Shown here piece by piece: positions 7,276 to 14,263 of a stretch of 25,170 nucleotides of DNA. Position 1 is the stretch's first letter. Every line of letters starts with the position of its first letter. Both the position numbers and the translations under genes were made by a program. Location: assembly GCA_900547855.1 (NCBI GenBank), contig URIK01000009.1, positions 1 through 25,170 of the forward strand, written 5' to 3'. This DNA comes from an uncultured Collinsella sp. GTDB taxonomy: Bacteria > Actinomycetota > Coriobacteriia > Coriobacteriales > Coriobacteriaceae. The notes under the pieces were generated by a model, which worked only from the letters and a program-made list of their open reading frames with translations, was not told the origin of the DNA and searched no databases.

Positions 7276-7309
7276 TTCTTGTTCGTTATCTATTTAAGGA
7301 GGCCGTCTT

Positions 7310-8224
7310 ATGGCCGACAATCGCAAGCGTGCGCCTCGTGGTGGCAAGCAGGCTGCTTCTGGCTCGCGTCCGATTCGCCGCAATGACCGCGCTGCCGCTC
7401 CCAAGGGCCAGCGCGATCGCACCCAGGCCGCACGTCCGCAGCACGATCGCAACCGCGACGCTGTCCAGGCTCCCAAGGGCGAGTTTATCGAAGGCCGTCG
7501 TGCTGCCGCCGAGGCGCTACGCACCGGTTTTCCCATCAAGTGCGCGCTCATTGCCGAGGGCGGGGAGCGCGATGCAGCCTTGTCGCGCCTGGTCGACGAC
7601 CTCAACGCCGCGGGTGTCCGCATTAAGTATGTGCAGCGCGCGCAGCTCGACGCACTGTCGAGCCATGGTGCTCACCAGGGCATTGCGCTCGAGGTGGGTA
7701 ATTTCCCCTATGCCGATGTCGCCGATATCCTCGACCGCGCGGGCGACGGTCCGGCACTTGTCGTGGTGCTCGACCACGTGACCGACGACGGCAACTTTGG
7801 CGCCATCGTGCGCTCTGCCGAGGTTGTGGGCGCAGCGGGCGTCATCATCGCCAACAAGCGCGCCGCCGGTGTGACCGTCGGCAGCTACAAGACTTCTGCC
7901 GGCGCCGTCATGCATCTGCCCATCGCACAGGTTCCTAATATCGCCCGAGCGCTCGATGACCTCAAGGCCGCTGGCTTTTGGGTGGGCGGTGCTTCCGAGC
8001 ACGCCGAGGGCAGCTGCTGGGATGCTCCCTTCGAGGGCCGCGTGGCGCTCGTCATGGGCTCCGAGGGCGACGGCATCTCGCGCCTGGTGCTCGAGAAATG
8101 CGACTTTTTGACCAAGCTTCCTCAGCGCGGCATGACCGAGAGTCTCAACGTGGCCCAGGCGACCACCGCGCTGTGTTTTGAGTGGCTGCGCCGCAATGCC
8201 GGCGAGCTCATGGGGGAGGAGTAG
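7310..8224 (+). CDS. rlmB: 23S rRNA (guanosine-2'-O-)-methyltransferase RlmB / TrmH-family SPOUT enzyme
   Basis: SpoU/TrmH-family SPOUT methyltransferase, 304 aa, expected to 2'-O-methylate 23S rRNA at the position equivalent to Gm2251. It has a basic, low-complexity N-terminal tail (about 1-55), an L30e-like substrate-binding domain (FIEGRRAAAEAL, about 58-130) and the knotted SAM domain. All three SPOUT motifs are present: LDHVTDDGNFGAIVRSAE, LVMGSEGDGI and LPQRGMTESLNVAQATT. AAGGAGG lies 7 nt upstream of the ATG. The stop is 3 nt before rae1. The N-terminal tail is longer than in E. coli RlmB, as in many actinobacterial homologues. Exact rRNA position is inferred from the family. Confidence 0.93.
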   Translation: MADNRKRAPRGGKQAASGSRPIRRNDRAAAPKGQRDRTQAARPQHDRNRDAVQAPKGEFIEGRRAAAEALRTGFPIKCALIAEGGERDAALSRLVDDLNAAGVRIKYVQRAQLDALSSHGAHQGIALEVGNFPYADVADILDRAGDGPALVVVLDHVTDDGNFGAIVRSAEVVGAAGVIIANKRAAGVTVGSYKTSAGAVMHLPIAQVPNIARALDDLKAAGFWVGGASEHAEGSCWDAPFEGRVALVMGSEGDGISRLVLEKCDFLTKLPQRGMTESLNVAQATTALCFEWLRRNAGELMGEE

Positions 8225-8227
8225 CGC

Positions 8228-8905
8228 ATGTCCAAGAAGAACCGCGCCAAGTCCAAAGCCAAGCGCTTTGGCGAGGGCTCGGCCAAGCCGATTGTTTCGG
8301 CCGCGACCTATGGCGTGGGCGGCAATGCGTTTGCGCAAGCCATCGCCGATCCGGTCTCGACGGTGCACTCCAATAAGCCCGAGCTGCTGGTGGTCGACGG
8401 CTACAATGTGATCCACTGCACGCCACGCTACGAAAAGCTCGTATACGACCATTCCGACGATCCGTATTCCAGCGACGTTCACGATATGGCGCGCACCGCC
8501 CTCATCAACGACGTGGCGGCGTTTGCCCAGGGCCGCTACGAGGCCGTGATCGTGTTTGACGGTGCGGGCAATATCTCCAGCGAGCGCCCCAACCTGCCGG
8601 CCCGCGGCGTGCGCATCGAGTTTTCGCCGACGGGCGTTTCTGCCGATACCGTGGTACAGAAGCTCTGCATCGAGGCACGTGAGGAGGGCCGCGCGTGCTC
8701 CGTGGTATCGAGTGACGGCACAATCCAGGCCGTCGTCATGGGCAAGGGTGTTACGCGCATCTCGAGCCGCATGCTGGTGGACGAGATCAAGCAGATCGAT
8801 AACGACGTTCACGAGGCAGAGGAAGCTCCGCAGATCAAGATGACTCTGGGCAGTCGCCTGAGCCCCGATGCCCTGGCCAAGCTCAAGGCTCTGCGCGGGA
8901 GGTAG
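8228..8905 (+). CDS. rae1: NYN-domain ribonuclease, YacP/Rae1 family
   Basis: 225-aa protein with the YacP-like NYN (PIN-like) nuclease domain at about 50-195. The acidic site includes Asp57 in LLVVDGYNVIH, Asp110 in VIVFDGAGN, and Asp in SADTVVQKL and VVSSDGTIQ. In B. subtilis the homologue Rae1 enters the ribosomal A site and cleaves mRNA during translation. Its position right after rlmB, ahead of the rpmG-secE-nusG block, is the same as in Firmicutes. The lysine/arginine-rich N-terminus (1-20) could contact RNA. A GGGGGAGGAG RBS overlaps the rlmB end. Family assignment is firm; the in vivo target is inferred. Confidence 0.88.
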   Translation: MSKKNRAKSKAKRFGEGSAKPIVSAATYGVGGNAFAQAIADPVSTVHSNKPELLVVDGYNVIHCTPRYEKLVYDHSDDPYSSDVHDMARTALINDVAAFAQGRYEAVIVFDGAGNISSERPNLPARGVRIEFSPTGVSADTVVQKLCIEAREEGRACSVVSSDGTIQAVVMGKGVTRISSRMLVDEIKQIDNDVHEAEEAPQIKMTLGSRLSPDALAKLKALRGR

Positions 8906-8906
8906 G

Positions 8907-8940
8907 GGAGTTGGCGGCGTGGCGCTGTCTCGCTAACTCC
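8907..8940. repeat. Inverted repeat at the convergent ends of rae1 and the HTH-kinase gene
   Basis: A 10-bp stem, GGAGTTGGCG (8907-8916) with CGCTAACTCC (8931-8940), has one G-U pair and a 14-nt loop. It contains the stop codon of the minus-strand kinase gene. No U tract follows on either side, so it may stabilise 3' ends rather than terminate. Confidence 0.4.
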
Positions 8941-10273
8941 ATTCAGCGATGTCGATCATTCTACGGAGGCGCCATGTAAGCGCCTCTTTTAGATATGGCA
9001 GCCTTGCCGTGAGCGCGTCGTTTCTGGACAGAATCTCGATTGCCTCGCCAACGAAGCCTTCGAGTTTGTCGCCGTCAAACCAACCCATGTCCTCGACGAG
9101 CAGCATTTGTTTGGCGGGGCTTGAATGAAATTGTGCGCTGGTAAAACTGTGCTCTCCCGCTCTAAGCTCCTCTAGTGATATGTTGCACCAGAGTGATGAG
9201 CCCGAATCGAAGATGGGGGCTGGTCTGCAGACCAGTGAGTTGACGTTTCGCACGAGGCCGAAGTTGCGCCAATGACGATCGTAGTTAGCAATGATGTCAT
9301 CGCATACGATCATGCGGTCAAGGGCATCCTTGACGCCTGTCACCCCGAGCTCCTCGCAGTTTGCTACATATCGCTCGTAGTCGGTTAGCCGTTCATCTGC
9401 GTTTGCGTGCTGGTTTACATAGAACGCAGGGACATATTCCTCTTCATCAGTTAAGAAGACATCGCATGTGCTCAGGGCGGAAGTGCCCGTGCCCTCGAGC
9501 GAGTAAGGTACATAATCGCAGGCGTTTAGGATGCGACGGTGGAGCGCGGTCGCCACCAGCTCGTTATAAGGTTCCTGGTTCAGGTGCGCTCCTGCCTTAT
9601 GCAGAATTCGGCGCTTGCCCTCGCACGTCCAGTACTTTTGAAGATTGCCGTCCGAGGTGTTGTCGGGCTTTGCGGCGGCTGCTTTGCCCTCTGGGGCGAA
9701 GGGTGCGATGCTGAGAGAGACGTCATCAAAAGCATTATTGAAGAAATTGATATCTTCCCACGCGAGACCGGAATCTTCGGGCCTAATCCAATACAGGTCG
9801 GATAAGGAGAGGCCAAGATTTCGTTGCACGAGTTCATCGGGAACATCGACTGCGGCTTCTGCAAGCAGGGAGGCTAGCCCAATGCGTGCGAGCGGGATAC
9901 CGCGGCCGCGCCACCAGATGCGGAAGGAGTCGAGCGATACAGGTTTGCTGGGAGCAAAAACCCCAATAGGGGCGTGGGCACGATCGACGTCGGCGCCGAT
10001 GTGGGTGAAGTCTTTCCGTGATCTGCTGTAGACCAGCTGGGCCACTTCGTGCGTGCGGTTCATGAGGGTAAATGCAATCTCGCTTTTCCCGTACCCACGA
10101 CGAGGCCGTCCCCCCGTTTTGGTCACGGAGCGGAGTCGTGCATTGACGCTGTCTTTATCGATGAGCCATACACCAGAAGCCTTGCGTGCCTCAAGTGCTC
10201 CGTTTTTTATGAGCTCTTGCACCCTGCGCGGGGTGATGTCGAGTAACTCTGCAGCTTCCTTCGTGGTCAACAT
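8933..10273 (-). CDS. HTH-HipA-like kinase fusion protein
   Basis: 446-aa protein with two parts. Residues 1-50 (TTKEAAELLDITPRRVQELI then WLIDKDSV) form an excisionase/MerR-type DNA-binding HTH. Residues about 60-446 resemble HipA-like kinases: a candidate nucleotide-binding region at 206-226 (TSDGNLQKYW, LHKAG), catalytic loop YDRHWRNFG with Asp332 and Asn337, and IFDSGSS with metal-ligand Asp356. It appears to be a self-contained regulator that joins the HipB role (DNA binding) and the HipA role (kinase) in one chain. It sits alone on the minus strand between rae1 and the tRNA/tuf block, with its own palindromic promoter region overlapping the start. Start chosen as ATG 10273, with GAAGGG about 9 nt upstream. 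Whether the kinase is toxic, and its substrate, cannot be told from sequence. Confidence 0.75.
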   Translation of the reverse strand: MLTTKEAAELLDITPRRVQELIKNGALEARKASGVWLIDKDSVNARLRSVTKTGGRPRRGYGKSEIAFTLMNRTHEVAQLVYSRSRKDFTHIGADVDRAHAPIGVFAPSKPVSLDSFRIWWRGRGIPLARIGLASLLAEAAVDVPDELVQRNLGLSLSDLYWIRPEDSGLAWEDINFFNNAFDDVSLSIAPFAPEGKAAAAKPDNTSDGNLQKYWTCEGKRRILHKAGAHLNQEPYNELVATALHRRILNACDYVPYSLEGTGTSALSTCDVFLTDEEEYVPAFYVNQHANADERLTDYERYVANCEELGVTGVKDALDRMIVCDDIIANYDRHWRNFGLVRNVNSLVCRPAPIFDSGSSLWCNISLEELRAGEHSFTSAQFHSSPAKQMLLVEDMGWFDGDKLEGFVGEAIEILSRNDALTARLPYLKEALTWRLRRMIDIAEWS

Positions 10274-10277
10274 CGCG

Positions 10278-10349
10278 AAACCCTTCGCCAGAACGAATAG
10301 TTTTATATAGCCAATTGTAATAAAAACTATTCGTTCTTGCGAAGGGTTT
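10278..10349 (-). promoter_or_regulatory. 27-bp inverted repeat: likely operator/promoter of the HTH-kinase gene
   Basis: Two 27-bp arms (10278-10304 and 10323-10349) are inverted copies with one mismatch, separated by 18 bp. Each arm contains its own palindrome TTCG-N6-CGAA (10284-10297 and 10330-10343; centres 46 bp apart). The AT-rich spacer includes a minus-strand -10-like TATAAA. The proximal arm ends 5 bp before the start codon and covers the RBS. Binding of the encoded HTH here would repress its own gene; this is inferred from position and symmetry. Confidence 0.65.
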
Positions 10350-10437
10350 TAAGATTGAGGGCGAACTGACAGAAATGAACGGGCCTGGTACGTGTCGTTG
10401 CTGGATTTTGCATATTTGTATAACGCCGTGCGGCCTG

Positions 10438-10466
10438 TTGCACCCCGTCCGCAATTCCTCTATTCT
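10438..10466 (+). promoter_or_regulatory. Promoter for tRNA-Thr(TGT)
   Basis: TTGCAC (10438-10443), a 17-bp spacer and TATTCT (10461-10466) form a sigma-70-type promoter. Its start point would fall near 10473, about 24 nt before the tRNA 5' end. Confidence 0.55.
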
Positions 10467-10496
10467 TAACTAGCTTCGCGCGAAAGCGCCAAGTGT

Positions 10497-10571
10497 GCCA
10501 GTGTGGCGCAACGGTAGCGCAACTGATTTGTAATCAGTGGGTTGCAGGTTCGATTCCTGTCACTGGCTCCA
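10497..10571 (+). tRNA. tRNA-Thr (anticodon TGT)
   Basis: Complete cloverleaf with acceptor stem GCCAGTG/CACTGGC, anticodon loop TTTGTAA giving TGT, T-arm with GGTTCGATTCC, and encoded 3' CCA. Reads ACA and other ACN codons. It stands alone, with its own promoter and a terminator right behind it. Confidence 0.95.
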
Positions 10572-10581
10572 TGAGAGTTTC

Positions 10582-10620
10582 GGGCTCTGTTCCCTTGCGG
10601 GACAGGGCCCGTTTCTTTTT
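10582..10620 (+). terminator. Intrinsic terminator after tRNA-Thr(TGT)
   Basis: A 12-bp GC-rich stem (10582-10593 with 10599-10610, two G-U pairs) and a short loop are followed by GTTTCTTTTT. It begins 10 nt after the tRNA, so this tRNA is a single-gene unit. Confidence 0.85.
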
Positions 10621-10663
10621 AGGTGGTGTGTCATCGGGTTGGCGCCCATCCCGTTTTCGGTTT

Positions 10664-10720
10664 GTCTCAATCTGTAACACGAAGGGGCGGAAAACCGTTC
10701 GTACTGTTACAGAATGAGAC
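10664..10720. repeat. 57-bp palindromic repeat unit, copy 1
   Basis: Arms GTCTCAATCTGTAACA (10664-10679) and TGTTACAGAATGAGAC (10705-10720) pair over 16 bp with one mismatched position. Inside are a CGAA...TTCG pair and a CGG-AAAA-CCG hairpin. Copy 2 has the same length and arm sequence 80 bp further on. Confidence 0.8.
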
Positions 10721-10743
10721 GTAAGCTGGGGTCTCTGCGTAAT

Positions 10744-10800
10744 ATCTCGATCTGTAACAGATAGGGGAGAAAATGCTCTCTAAATGTTACAGATCGAGAC
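10744..10800. repeat. 57-bp palindromic repeat unit, copy 2
   Basis: Arms TCTCGATCTGTAACA (10745-10759) and TGTTACAGATCGAGA (10785-10799) are perfectly complementary over 15 bp. The apical stem GAGA/CTCTC-type differs in sequence from copy 1 yet still pairs, which suggests the fold is maintained. No transposase is nearby. It could be a REP/MITE-like element or a paired protein-binding site. Confidence 0.8.
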
Positions 10801-11046
10801 AAAGGCCGGACCGGTCCCGGTCATCCTGGTCGATCGTGGCGTGGAAGCCCGATTGCGACCTATGTAATAGTGTAAGAGGGCCGTTATCGAAGGTCGATAC
10901 TGCAGGCGTACTCCACCGTGACAAAGTGTTCCCTTGGGAAATGTCACCTGGGTAGCGAAATCCACCGTCCTTCATATCTAAACTCAACAAAACCGCAGGT
11001 CAAAGGTGTATAGATACGCCCGGCACCGTGTATCTAGAGGTTTTCG
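10801..11046. other. Intergenic region without recognisable gene
   Basis: Remainder of the 567-nt gap between tRNA-Thr(TGT) and tRNA-Tyr. No credible ORF on either strand. A hairpin with GTGACA/TGTCAC (10918-10923 with 10942-10947) enclosing TTCCC/GGGAA is present, flanked by a short direct repeat TCCACCGT. No T-box or riboswitch consensus was recognised. Confidence 0.5.
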
Positions 11047-11076
11047 TTGACAGCCCCCAAGGTTGCATCGTATTAT
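11047..11076 (+). promoter_or_regulatory. Strong promoter for the tRNA-Tyr/Thr/Met-tuf unit
   Basis: Consensus -35 TTGACA (11047-11052), an 18-bp spacer and -10 TATTAT (11071-11076), followed by an AT-then-GC-rich start region. It lies 63 bp before tRNA-Tyr. No terminator is seen before tuf, so it probably drives the three tRNAs and EF-Tu together. Confidence 0.8.
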
Positions 11077-11138
11077 CTTTTTCGTTCGCGGGGGCGGCGG
11101 TCCAAAAGACCAAAGAACCAGCGGATACTTGAACGATT

Positions 11139-11220
11139 GGGAGTTTGCCCGAGTGGTTAATGGGGACGGGCTGTAAACCCGTTGGCTCTGCCTACATAGG
11201 TTCGAATCCTATAGCTCCCA
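11139..11220 (+). tRNA. tRNA-Tyr (anticodon GTA)
   Basis: Class II tRNA of 82 nt with a long variable arm. Acceptor GGGAGTT pairs with AGCTCCC (one G-U), anticodon loop CTGTAAA gives GTA, T-loop GGTTCGAATCC. The 3' CCA is not encoded (the discriminator A is followed by CCC), unlike the other tRNAs here. Confidence 0.95.
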
Positions 11221-11230
11221 CCCGTCAAGT

Positions 11231-11306
11231 GCCTGTATAGCTCAGTCGGTAGAGCACTTCGTTGGTAACGAAGAGGTCACCAGTTCAAGTCTGGTTGCAG
11301 GCTCCA
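11231..11306 (+). tRNA. tRNA-Thr (anticodon GGT)
   Basis: Acceptor GCCTGTA pairs with TGCAGGC (one G-U), anticodon loop TTGGTAA gives GGT, T-loop GTTCAAGTC, and CCA is encoded. Reads ACC/ACU. Starts 10 nt after tRNA-Tyr. Confidence 0.95.
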
Positions 11307-11309
11307 TCC

Positions 11310-11386
11310 GGCGGTGTAGCTCAGTTGGTTAGAGCACACGGTTCATACCCGTGGCGTCACTGGTTCGAATCCAGTCACCGCTACCA
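11310..11386 (+). tRNA. tRNA-Met (anticodon CAT), probably elongator
   Basis: 77 nt with acceptor GGCGGTG pairing with CACCGCT (first pair G-U), anticodon loop TTCATAC, T-loop GGTTCGAATCC and encoded CCA. It lacks the three G-C pairs of the anticodon stem and the unpaired 1-72 position typical of initiator tRNA, so elongator Met is favoured. A lysidine-modified tRNA-Ile is the alternative for a CAT anticodon but is less likely. Confidence 0.9.
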
Positions 11387-11397
11387 TAGGTAACACG

Positions 11398-11428
11398 GTG
11401 GCTTCTCAATAGTATGTTGAGAGGCCAC
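11398..11428 (+). promoter_or_regulatory. Leader hairpin between tRNA-Met and tuf
   Basis: A 12-bp stem (GTGGCTTCTCAA with TTGAGAGGCCAC, one G-U) and a 7-nt loop, 12 nt after tRNA-Met and 54 nt before the tuf ATG. No U tract follows. Likely marks processing of the tRNA-mRNA precursor or protects the tuf mRNA 5' end. Confidence 0.55.
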
Positions 11429-11482
11429 TATGGTATAAAGGCAAAGTCCCGTCCGGGGACGACCTGTTAAGAGGAGGGCTTT

Positions 11483-12673
11483 ATGGCCAAAGAGAAGTTT
11501 GAGCGCACTAAGCCGCATGTTAACATCGGCACCATTGGTCACGTCGACCACGGCAAGACCACGCTGACCGCCGCCATCACCAAGGTTCTCTCTGAGACCG
11601 AGGGCTGCAAGGCTGACTTCACTGCGTTCGAGAACATCGACAAGGCTCCCGAGGAGCGCGAGCGCGGCATCACGATCTCCGTCTCCCACGTCGAGTACGA
11701 GACTGCTGCCCGTCACTACGCTCACGTTGACTGCCCGGGCCACGCTGACTACGTCAAGAACATGATCTCCGGTGCTGCCCAGATGGACGGCGCTATCCTG
11801 GTCATCGCCGCTACCGACGGCCCCATGGCTCAGACTCGCGAGCACATCCTGCTCGCCCGTCAGGTCGGTGTTCCCTACATCGTCGTCTTCCTGAACAAGT
11901 GCGACATGGTCGACGATGACGAGCTTATCGACCTCGTTGAGATGGAGACCCGTGAGCTCCTCTCCGAGTACGATTTCCCCGGCGACGACATCCCCGTCAT
12001 CCGTGGTTCCGCTCTGGGCGCTCTCGAGGGCGACGCCAAGTGGATGGACGCCATTCGCGAGCTCATGAAGGCCGTCGACGAGTACATTCCGACGCCTGCT
12101 CGTAACAACGACCTCCCGTTCCTGATGGCCGTTGAGGACGTTATGACCATCTCCGGCCGTGGTACCGTTGCTACCGGCCGTGTCGAGCGCGGTGAGCTCA
12201 AGCTCAACGAGCCCGTCGAGATCGTCGGCATCAAGGATACCCAGAACACCGTCGTTACCGGTATCGAGATGTTCCGTAAGTCCATGGACTTCTGCGAGGC
12301 TGGCGACAACGTCGGTCTGCTGCTCCGCGGCATCAAGCGCGAGGACATCGAGCGCGGCCAGGTTCTCTGCAAGCCCGGTTCGGTTACCCCGCACACCAAG
12401 TTCACCGGTGAGATTTACGTTCTGACCAAGGAGGAGGGCGGCCGTCACACCCCGTTCTTCGATGGTTATCGTCCTCAGTTCTACTTCCGTACCACCGACG
12501 TTACCGGTACGGTCAAGCTCCCCGAGGGCACCGAGATGGCTATGCCTGGTGACCACATCACCATCGAGGGCGACCTCATCCACCCGATCGCCATGGAGGA
12601 GGGCCTGCGCTTCGCTATCCGCGAGGGTGGCCACACCGTTGGTTCGGGCATCGTCTCCACGATCATTGAGTAA
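11483..12673 (+). CDS. tuf: Elongation factor Tu
   Basis: 396-aa GTPase that delivers aminoacyl-tRNA to the ribosome. The G motifs are intact: GHVDHGKT (19-26), RGITI (61-65), DCPGH (83-87) and NKCD (138-141). The GTPase domain is followed by domains 2 and 3. The effector segment ENIDKAPEERERGITIS is of the actinobacterial type. Codon use is strongly biased to C/G-ending codons, as expected for a very highly expressed gene. AAGAGGAGGG lies upstream of the ATG. It is encoded directly behind three tRNAs from a consensus promoter and ended by a strong terminator, rather than with fusA in a str operon. Confidence 0.98.
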   Translation: MAKEKFERTKPHVNIGTIGHVDHGKTTLTAAITKVLSETEGCKADFTAFENIDKAPEERERGITISVSHVEYETAARHYAHVDCPGHADYVKNMISGAAQMDGAILVIAATDGPMAQTREHILLARQVGVPYIVVFLNKCDMVDDDELIDLVEMETRELLSEYDFPGDDIPVIRGSALGALEGDAKWMDAIRELMKAVDEYIPTPARNNDLPFLMAVEDVMTISGRGTVATGRVERGELKLNEPVEIVGIKDTQNTVVTGIEMFRKSMDFCEAGDNVGLLLRGIKREDIERGQVLCKPGSVTPHTKFTGEIYVLTKEEGGRHTPFFDGYRPQFYFRTTDVTGTVKLPEGTEMAMPGDHITIEGDLIHPIAMEEGLRFAIREGGHTVGSGIVSTIIE

Positions 12674-12701
12674 ATTAGCTCTCTGATATAGCTGACTTAG
12701 A

Positions 12702-12734
12702 GAACCCGGCACTTATAGGGTGCCGGGTTCTTTT
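12702..12734 (+). terminator. Intrinsic terminator of tuf
   Basis: Perfect 11-bp stem (12702-12712 with 12720-12730, GAACCCGGCAC arms) followed by TTTT, 28 nt after the tuf stop. Confidence 0.93.
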
Positions 12735-12874
12735 CTGCGCGAGGCTTTTTGCCCGCCAATTACGTCCAGCTCGCCCTTAAGCGAGCGTGAGGGATCGATT
12801 AGATCTCGATGGTTTCATTGATGTGTTCCAAATATGAATGGATCCACCGAGAACCAATTGACTCGAGGTTTTCA

Positions 12875-12904
12875 TTGACAGCACTTACGTGGAGCTGATA
12901 AAGT
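12875..12904 (+). promoter_or_regulatory. Promoter for rpmG-tRNA-Trp-secE-nusG
   Basis: TTGACA (12875-12880), 18-bp spacer and TAAAGT (12899-12904), 46 bp before rpmG. The region from the tuf terminator to here holds no gene. Confidence 0.65.
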
Positions 12905-12949
12905 AACAACTCGTGCCCGTACGGGGCGGAAATGAAAGGTTCAGGATAC

Positions 12950-13099
12950 ATGCGTACTCTAGTTACTCTTGCGTGCACTGAGTGCAAGCGCCGCAACTAT
13001 ACGACCACCAAGAACAAGTCGACCATGCCTGATCGTATGGAGATCAAGAAGTATTGCCCCTGGTGCCGTCACCACACGCTGCACAAAGAGACTCGCTAG
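12950..13099 (+). CDS. rpmG: 50S ribosomal protein L33
   Basis: 49-aa ribosomal protein L33 of the zinc-binding (C+) type, with two CxxC pairs: Cys9/Cys12 (ACTEC) and Cys36/Cys39 (YCPWC). The TTTKNKSTMPDRMEIKKYC core is typical. An AGGA Shine-Dalgarno sits just upstream of the ATG. It is followed 13 nt later by tRNA-Trp and then secE-nusG, the arrangement known in Firmicutes. The presence of the C+ form suggests that a zinc-independent paralogue may exist elsewhere, but none is in this window. Confidence 0.95.
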   Translation: MRTLVTLACTECKRRNYTTTKNKSTMPDRMEIKKYCPWCRHHTLHKETR

Positions 13100-13112
13100 T
13101 CTCTAGTCACAT

Positions 13113-13188
13113 ACGCCAGTAGTTCAATTGGTAGAGCATCGGTCTCCAAAACCGAGTGTTGAGGGTTCGAGTCCTTCCTGGCGTGCCA
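13113..13188 (+). tRNA. tRNA-Trp (anticodon CCA)
   Basis: Acceptor ACGCCAG pairs with CTGGCGT, anticodon loop CTCCAAA gives CCA, T-loop GGTTCGAGTCC, encoded CCA end. Lies between rpmG and secE on the same strand, so it is probably cut out of an mRNA precursor. Confidence 0.95.
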
Positions 13189-13197
13189 GTCATTATT

Positions 13198-13228
13198 CCG
13201 TAAGCTCCCACTTGGGGGCTTACGGTTT
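13198..13228 (+). terminator. Hairpin between tRNA-Trp and secE (weak terminator or attenuator)
   Basis: 12-bp stem (13198-13209 with 13214-13225, one G-U) and a 4-nt loop followed by only three T residues. The short U tract suggests partial termination or a processing signal rather than a full stop, allowing read-through into secE. Confidence 0.5.
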
Positions 13229-13264
13229 ACTCATGTATAAGCGCATTGCGCGGAGGTAACCCAA

Positions 13265-13603
13265 ATGGCCAACAAGAAGAACAAGAAGAAGGCTCAGCAG
13301 CCGGCACCTGCCAACAAAGCTGCCGCCAACTCCAAGGTTGAGGCCAAGAAGGCCGTTGCCAAGAAGAACGAGAAGGCTGCGAAGTCCAAGAAGAACGAGA
13401 AGCCTGGTTTCTTCGCCCGCACCAAGAAGTATTTCGCTTCGGTCAAGTCCGAGATGAAGCGTGTCACGTGGCCCGATAAGAAGGAGCTCGTGAACTACTC
13501 GGTTGTTGTTTGCGCTTCTCTGATCGTCGTCGGCGTCGTCATCGCTCTGCTCGATGCTGGCTTTGGCGAGGCTCTTGCTCTGTTCTCTGGATTGAGGGGC
13601 TAA
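13265..13603 (+). CDS. secE: Preprotein translocase subunit SecE
   Basis: 112-aa inner-membrane subunit that clamps SecY in the Sec channel. The single transmembrane segment is at about 77-98 (VVVCASLIVVGVVIALL), preceded by the conserved amphipathic helix EMKRVTWPDKKELVNY. The N-terminal 45 residues are a lysine/alanine-rich tail, longer than in the minimal Gram-positive SecE, as in other Actinobacteria. CGGAGGT lies upstream of the ATG; nusG starts 3 nt after the stop. Confidence 0.95.
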   Translation: MANKKNKKKAQQPAPANKAAANSKVEAKKAVAKKNEKAAKSKKNEKPGFFARTKKYFASVKSEMKRVTWPDKKELVNYSVVVCASLIVVGVVIALLDAGFGEALALFSGLRG

Positions 13604-13606
13604 ACC

Positions 13607-14143
13607 ATGTCTAAGCGTTGGTACGTCGTTCACACTTACTCTGGATACGAGAACCGCGTTAAGTCCGATCTCGAGCATCGCATCGAGACTATGGGCATGC
13701 AGGACCGTATCTTTGATATCGAGATTCCTATGGAGCGCGTCACCGAGATTAAAGAGGGTGGCAAGCGTGAGACCAAGGATTCCAAGATCTTCCCGGGTTA
13801 TGTCCTGGTCCGCATGGAGATGGATGACGATGCTTGGACGTGTGTTCGTAACACGCCTGGCGTCACCGGTTTCCTAGGCGGCAACGGCAAGCCCGCTCCG
13901 CTTTCCCGCGACGAGTACAACAAGATGACTCGTCGTCCCGGTAAGGGCGATTCGCCCAAGCGCACCTCGGTTGATATTGAGGTCGGTACGGCCGTCCGCG
14001 TCACCGATGGCCCGCTTACCGACTTTGATGGCAAGGTCTCCGAGGTTAACACCGAGGCTGGCAAGCTCAAGGTCACGCTGATGATCTTTGGCCGCGAGAC
14101 GCCGGTCGAGCTCGACTTTAACCAGGTCGCTGTCATCGCTTAA
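13607..14143 (+). CDS. nusG: Transcription termination/antitermination protein NusG
   Basis: 178-aa NusG that binds RNA polymerase and links it to the ribosome or Rho. The NGN domain (about 1-115) begins RWYVVHTYSGYENRVK and includes FPGYVLVRMEMDD and NTPGVTGFLG. The C-terminal KOW domain (about 123-178) shows VRVTDGPLTDFDGKVSEV. Unlike many Actinobacteria, it has no long acidic N-terminal extension. It is followed after about 120 nt by rplK. Confidence 0.96.
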   Translation: MSKRWYVVHTYSGYENRVKSDLEHRIETMGMQDRIFDIEIPMERVTEIKEGGKRETKDSKIFPGYVLVRMEMDDDAWTCVRNTPGVTGFLGGNGKPAPLSRDEYNKMTRRPGKGDSPKRTSVDIEVGTAVRVTDGPLTDFDGKVSEVNTEAGKLKVTLMIFGRETPVELDFNQVAVIA

Positions 14144-14263
14144 GTTTTCGTCCGTTCGCGCGAGCGTGCTTCTTCTGTGACTGCTCATCTCAGGAGTGCT
14201 TCTAACACGTGCGTGCTTACGATATAGCAAGTACTTCACACTCGTGATTCGAAAGGAATGACC

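Noticed and set aside
7517..8812. 431-codon open frame antisense to rlmB and rae1
   Set aside because: Runs across two well-supported genes on the other strand; composition typical of a GC-rich shadow frame.
10664..10800. CRISPR array
   Set aside because: Only two units, both palindromic along their whole length, with no spacers of regular size and no cas genes.
10801..11046. T-box or riboswitch before the tRNA-tuf unit
   Set aside because: No T-box sequence or terminator-antiterminator pair; only a simple hairpin and a short direct repeat.
11381..12712. 443-codon open frame antisense to tuf
   Set aside because: A shadow of the strongly biased EF-Tu codon use; no family similarity and no RBS.
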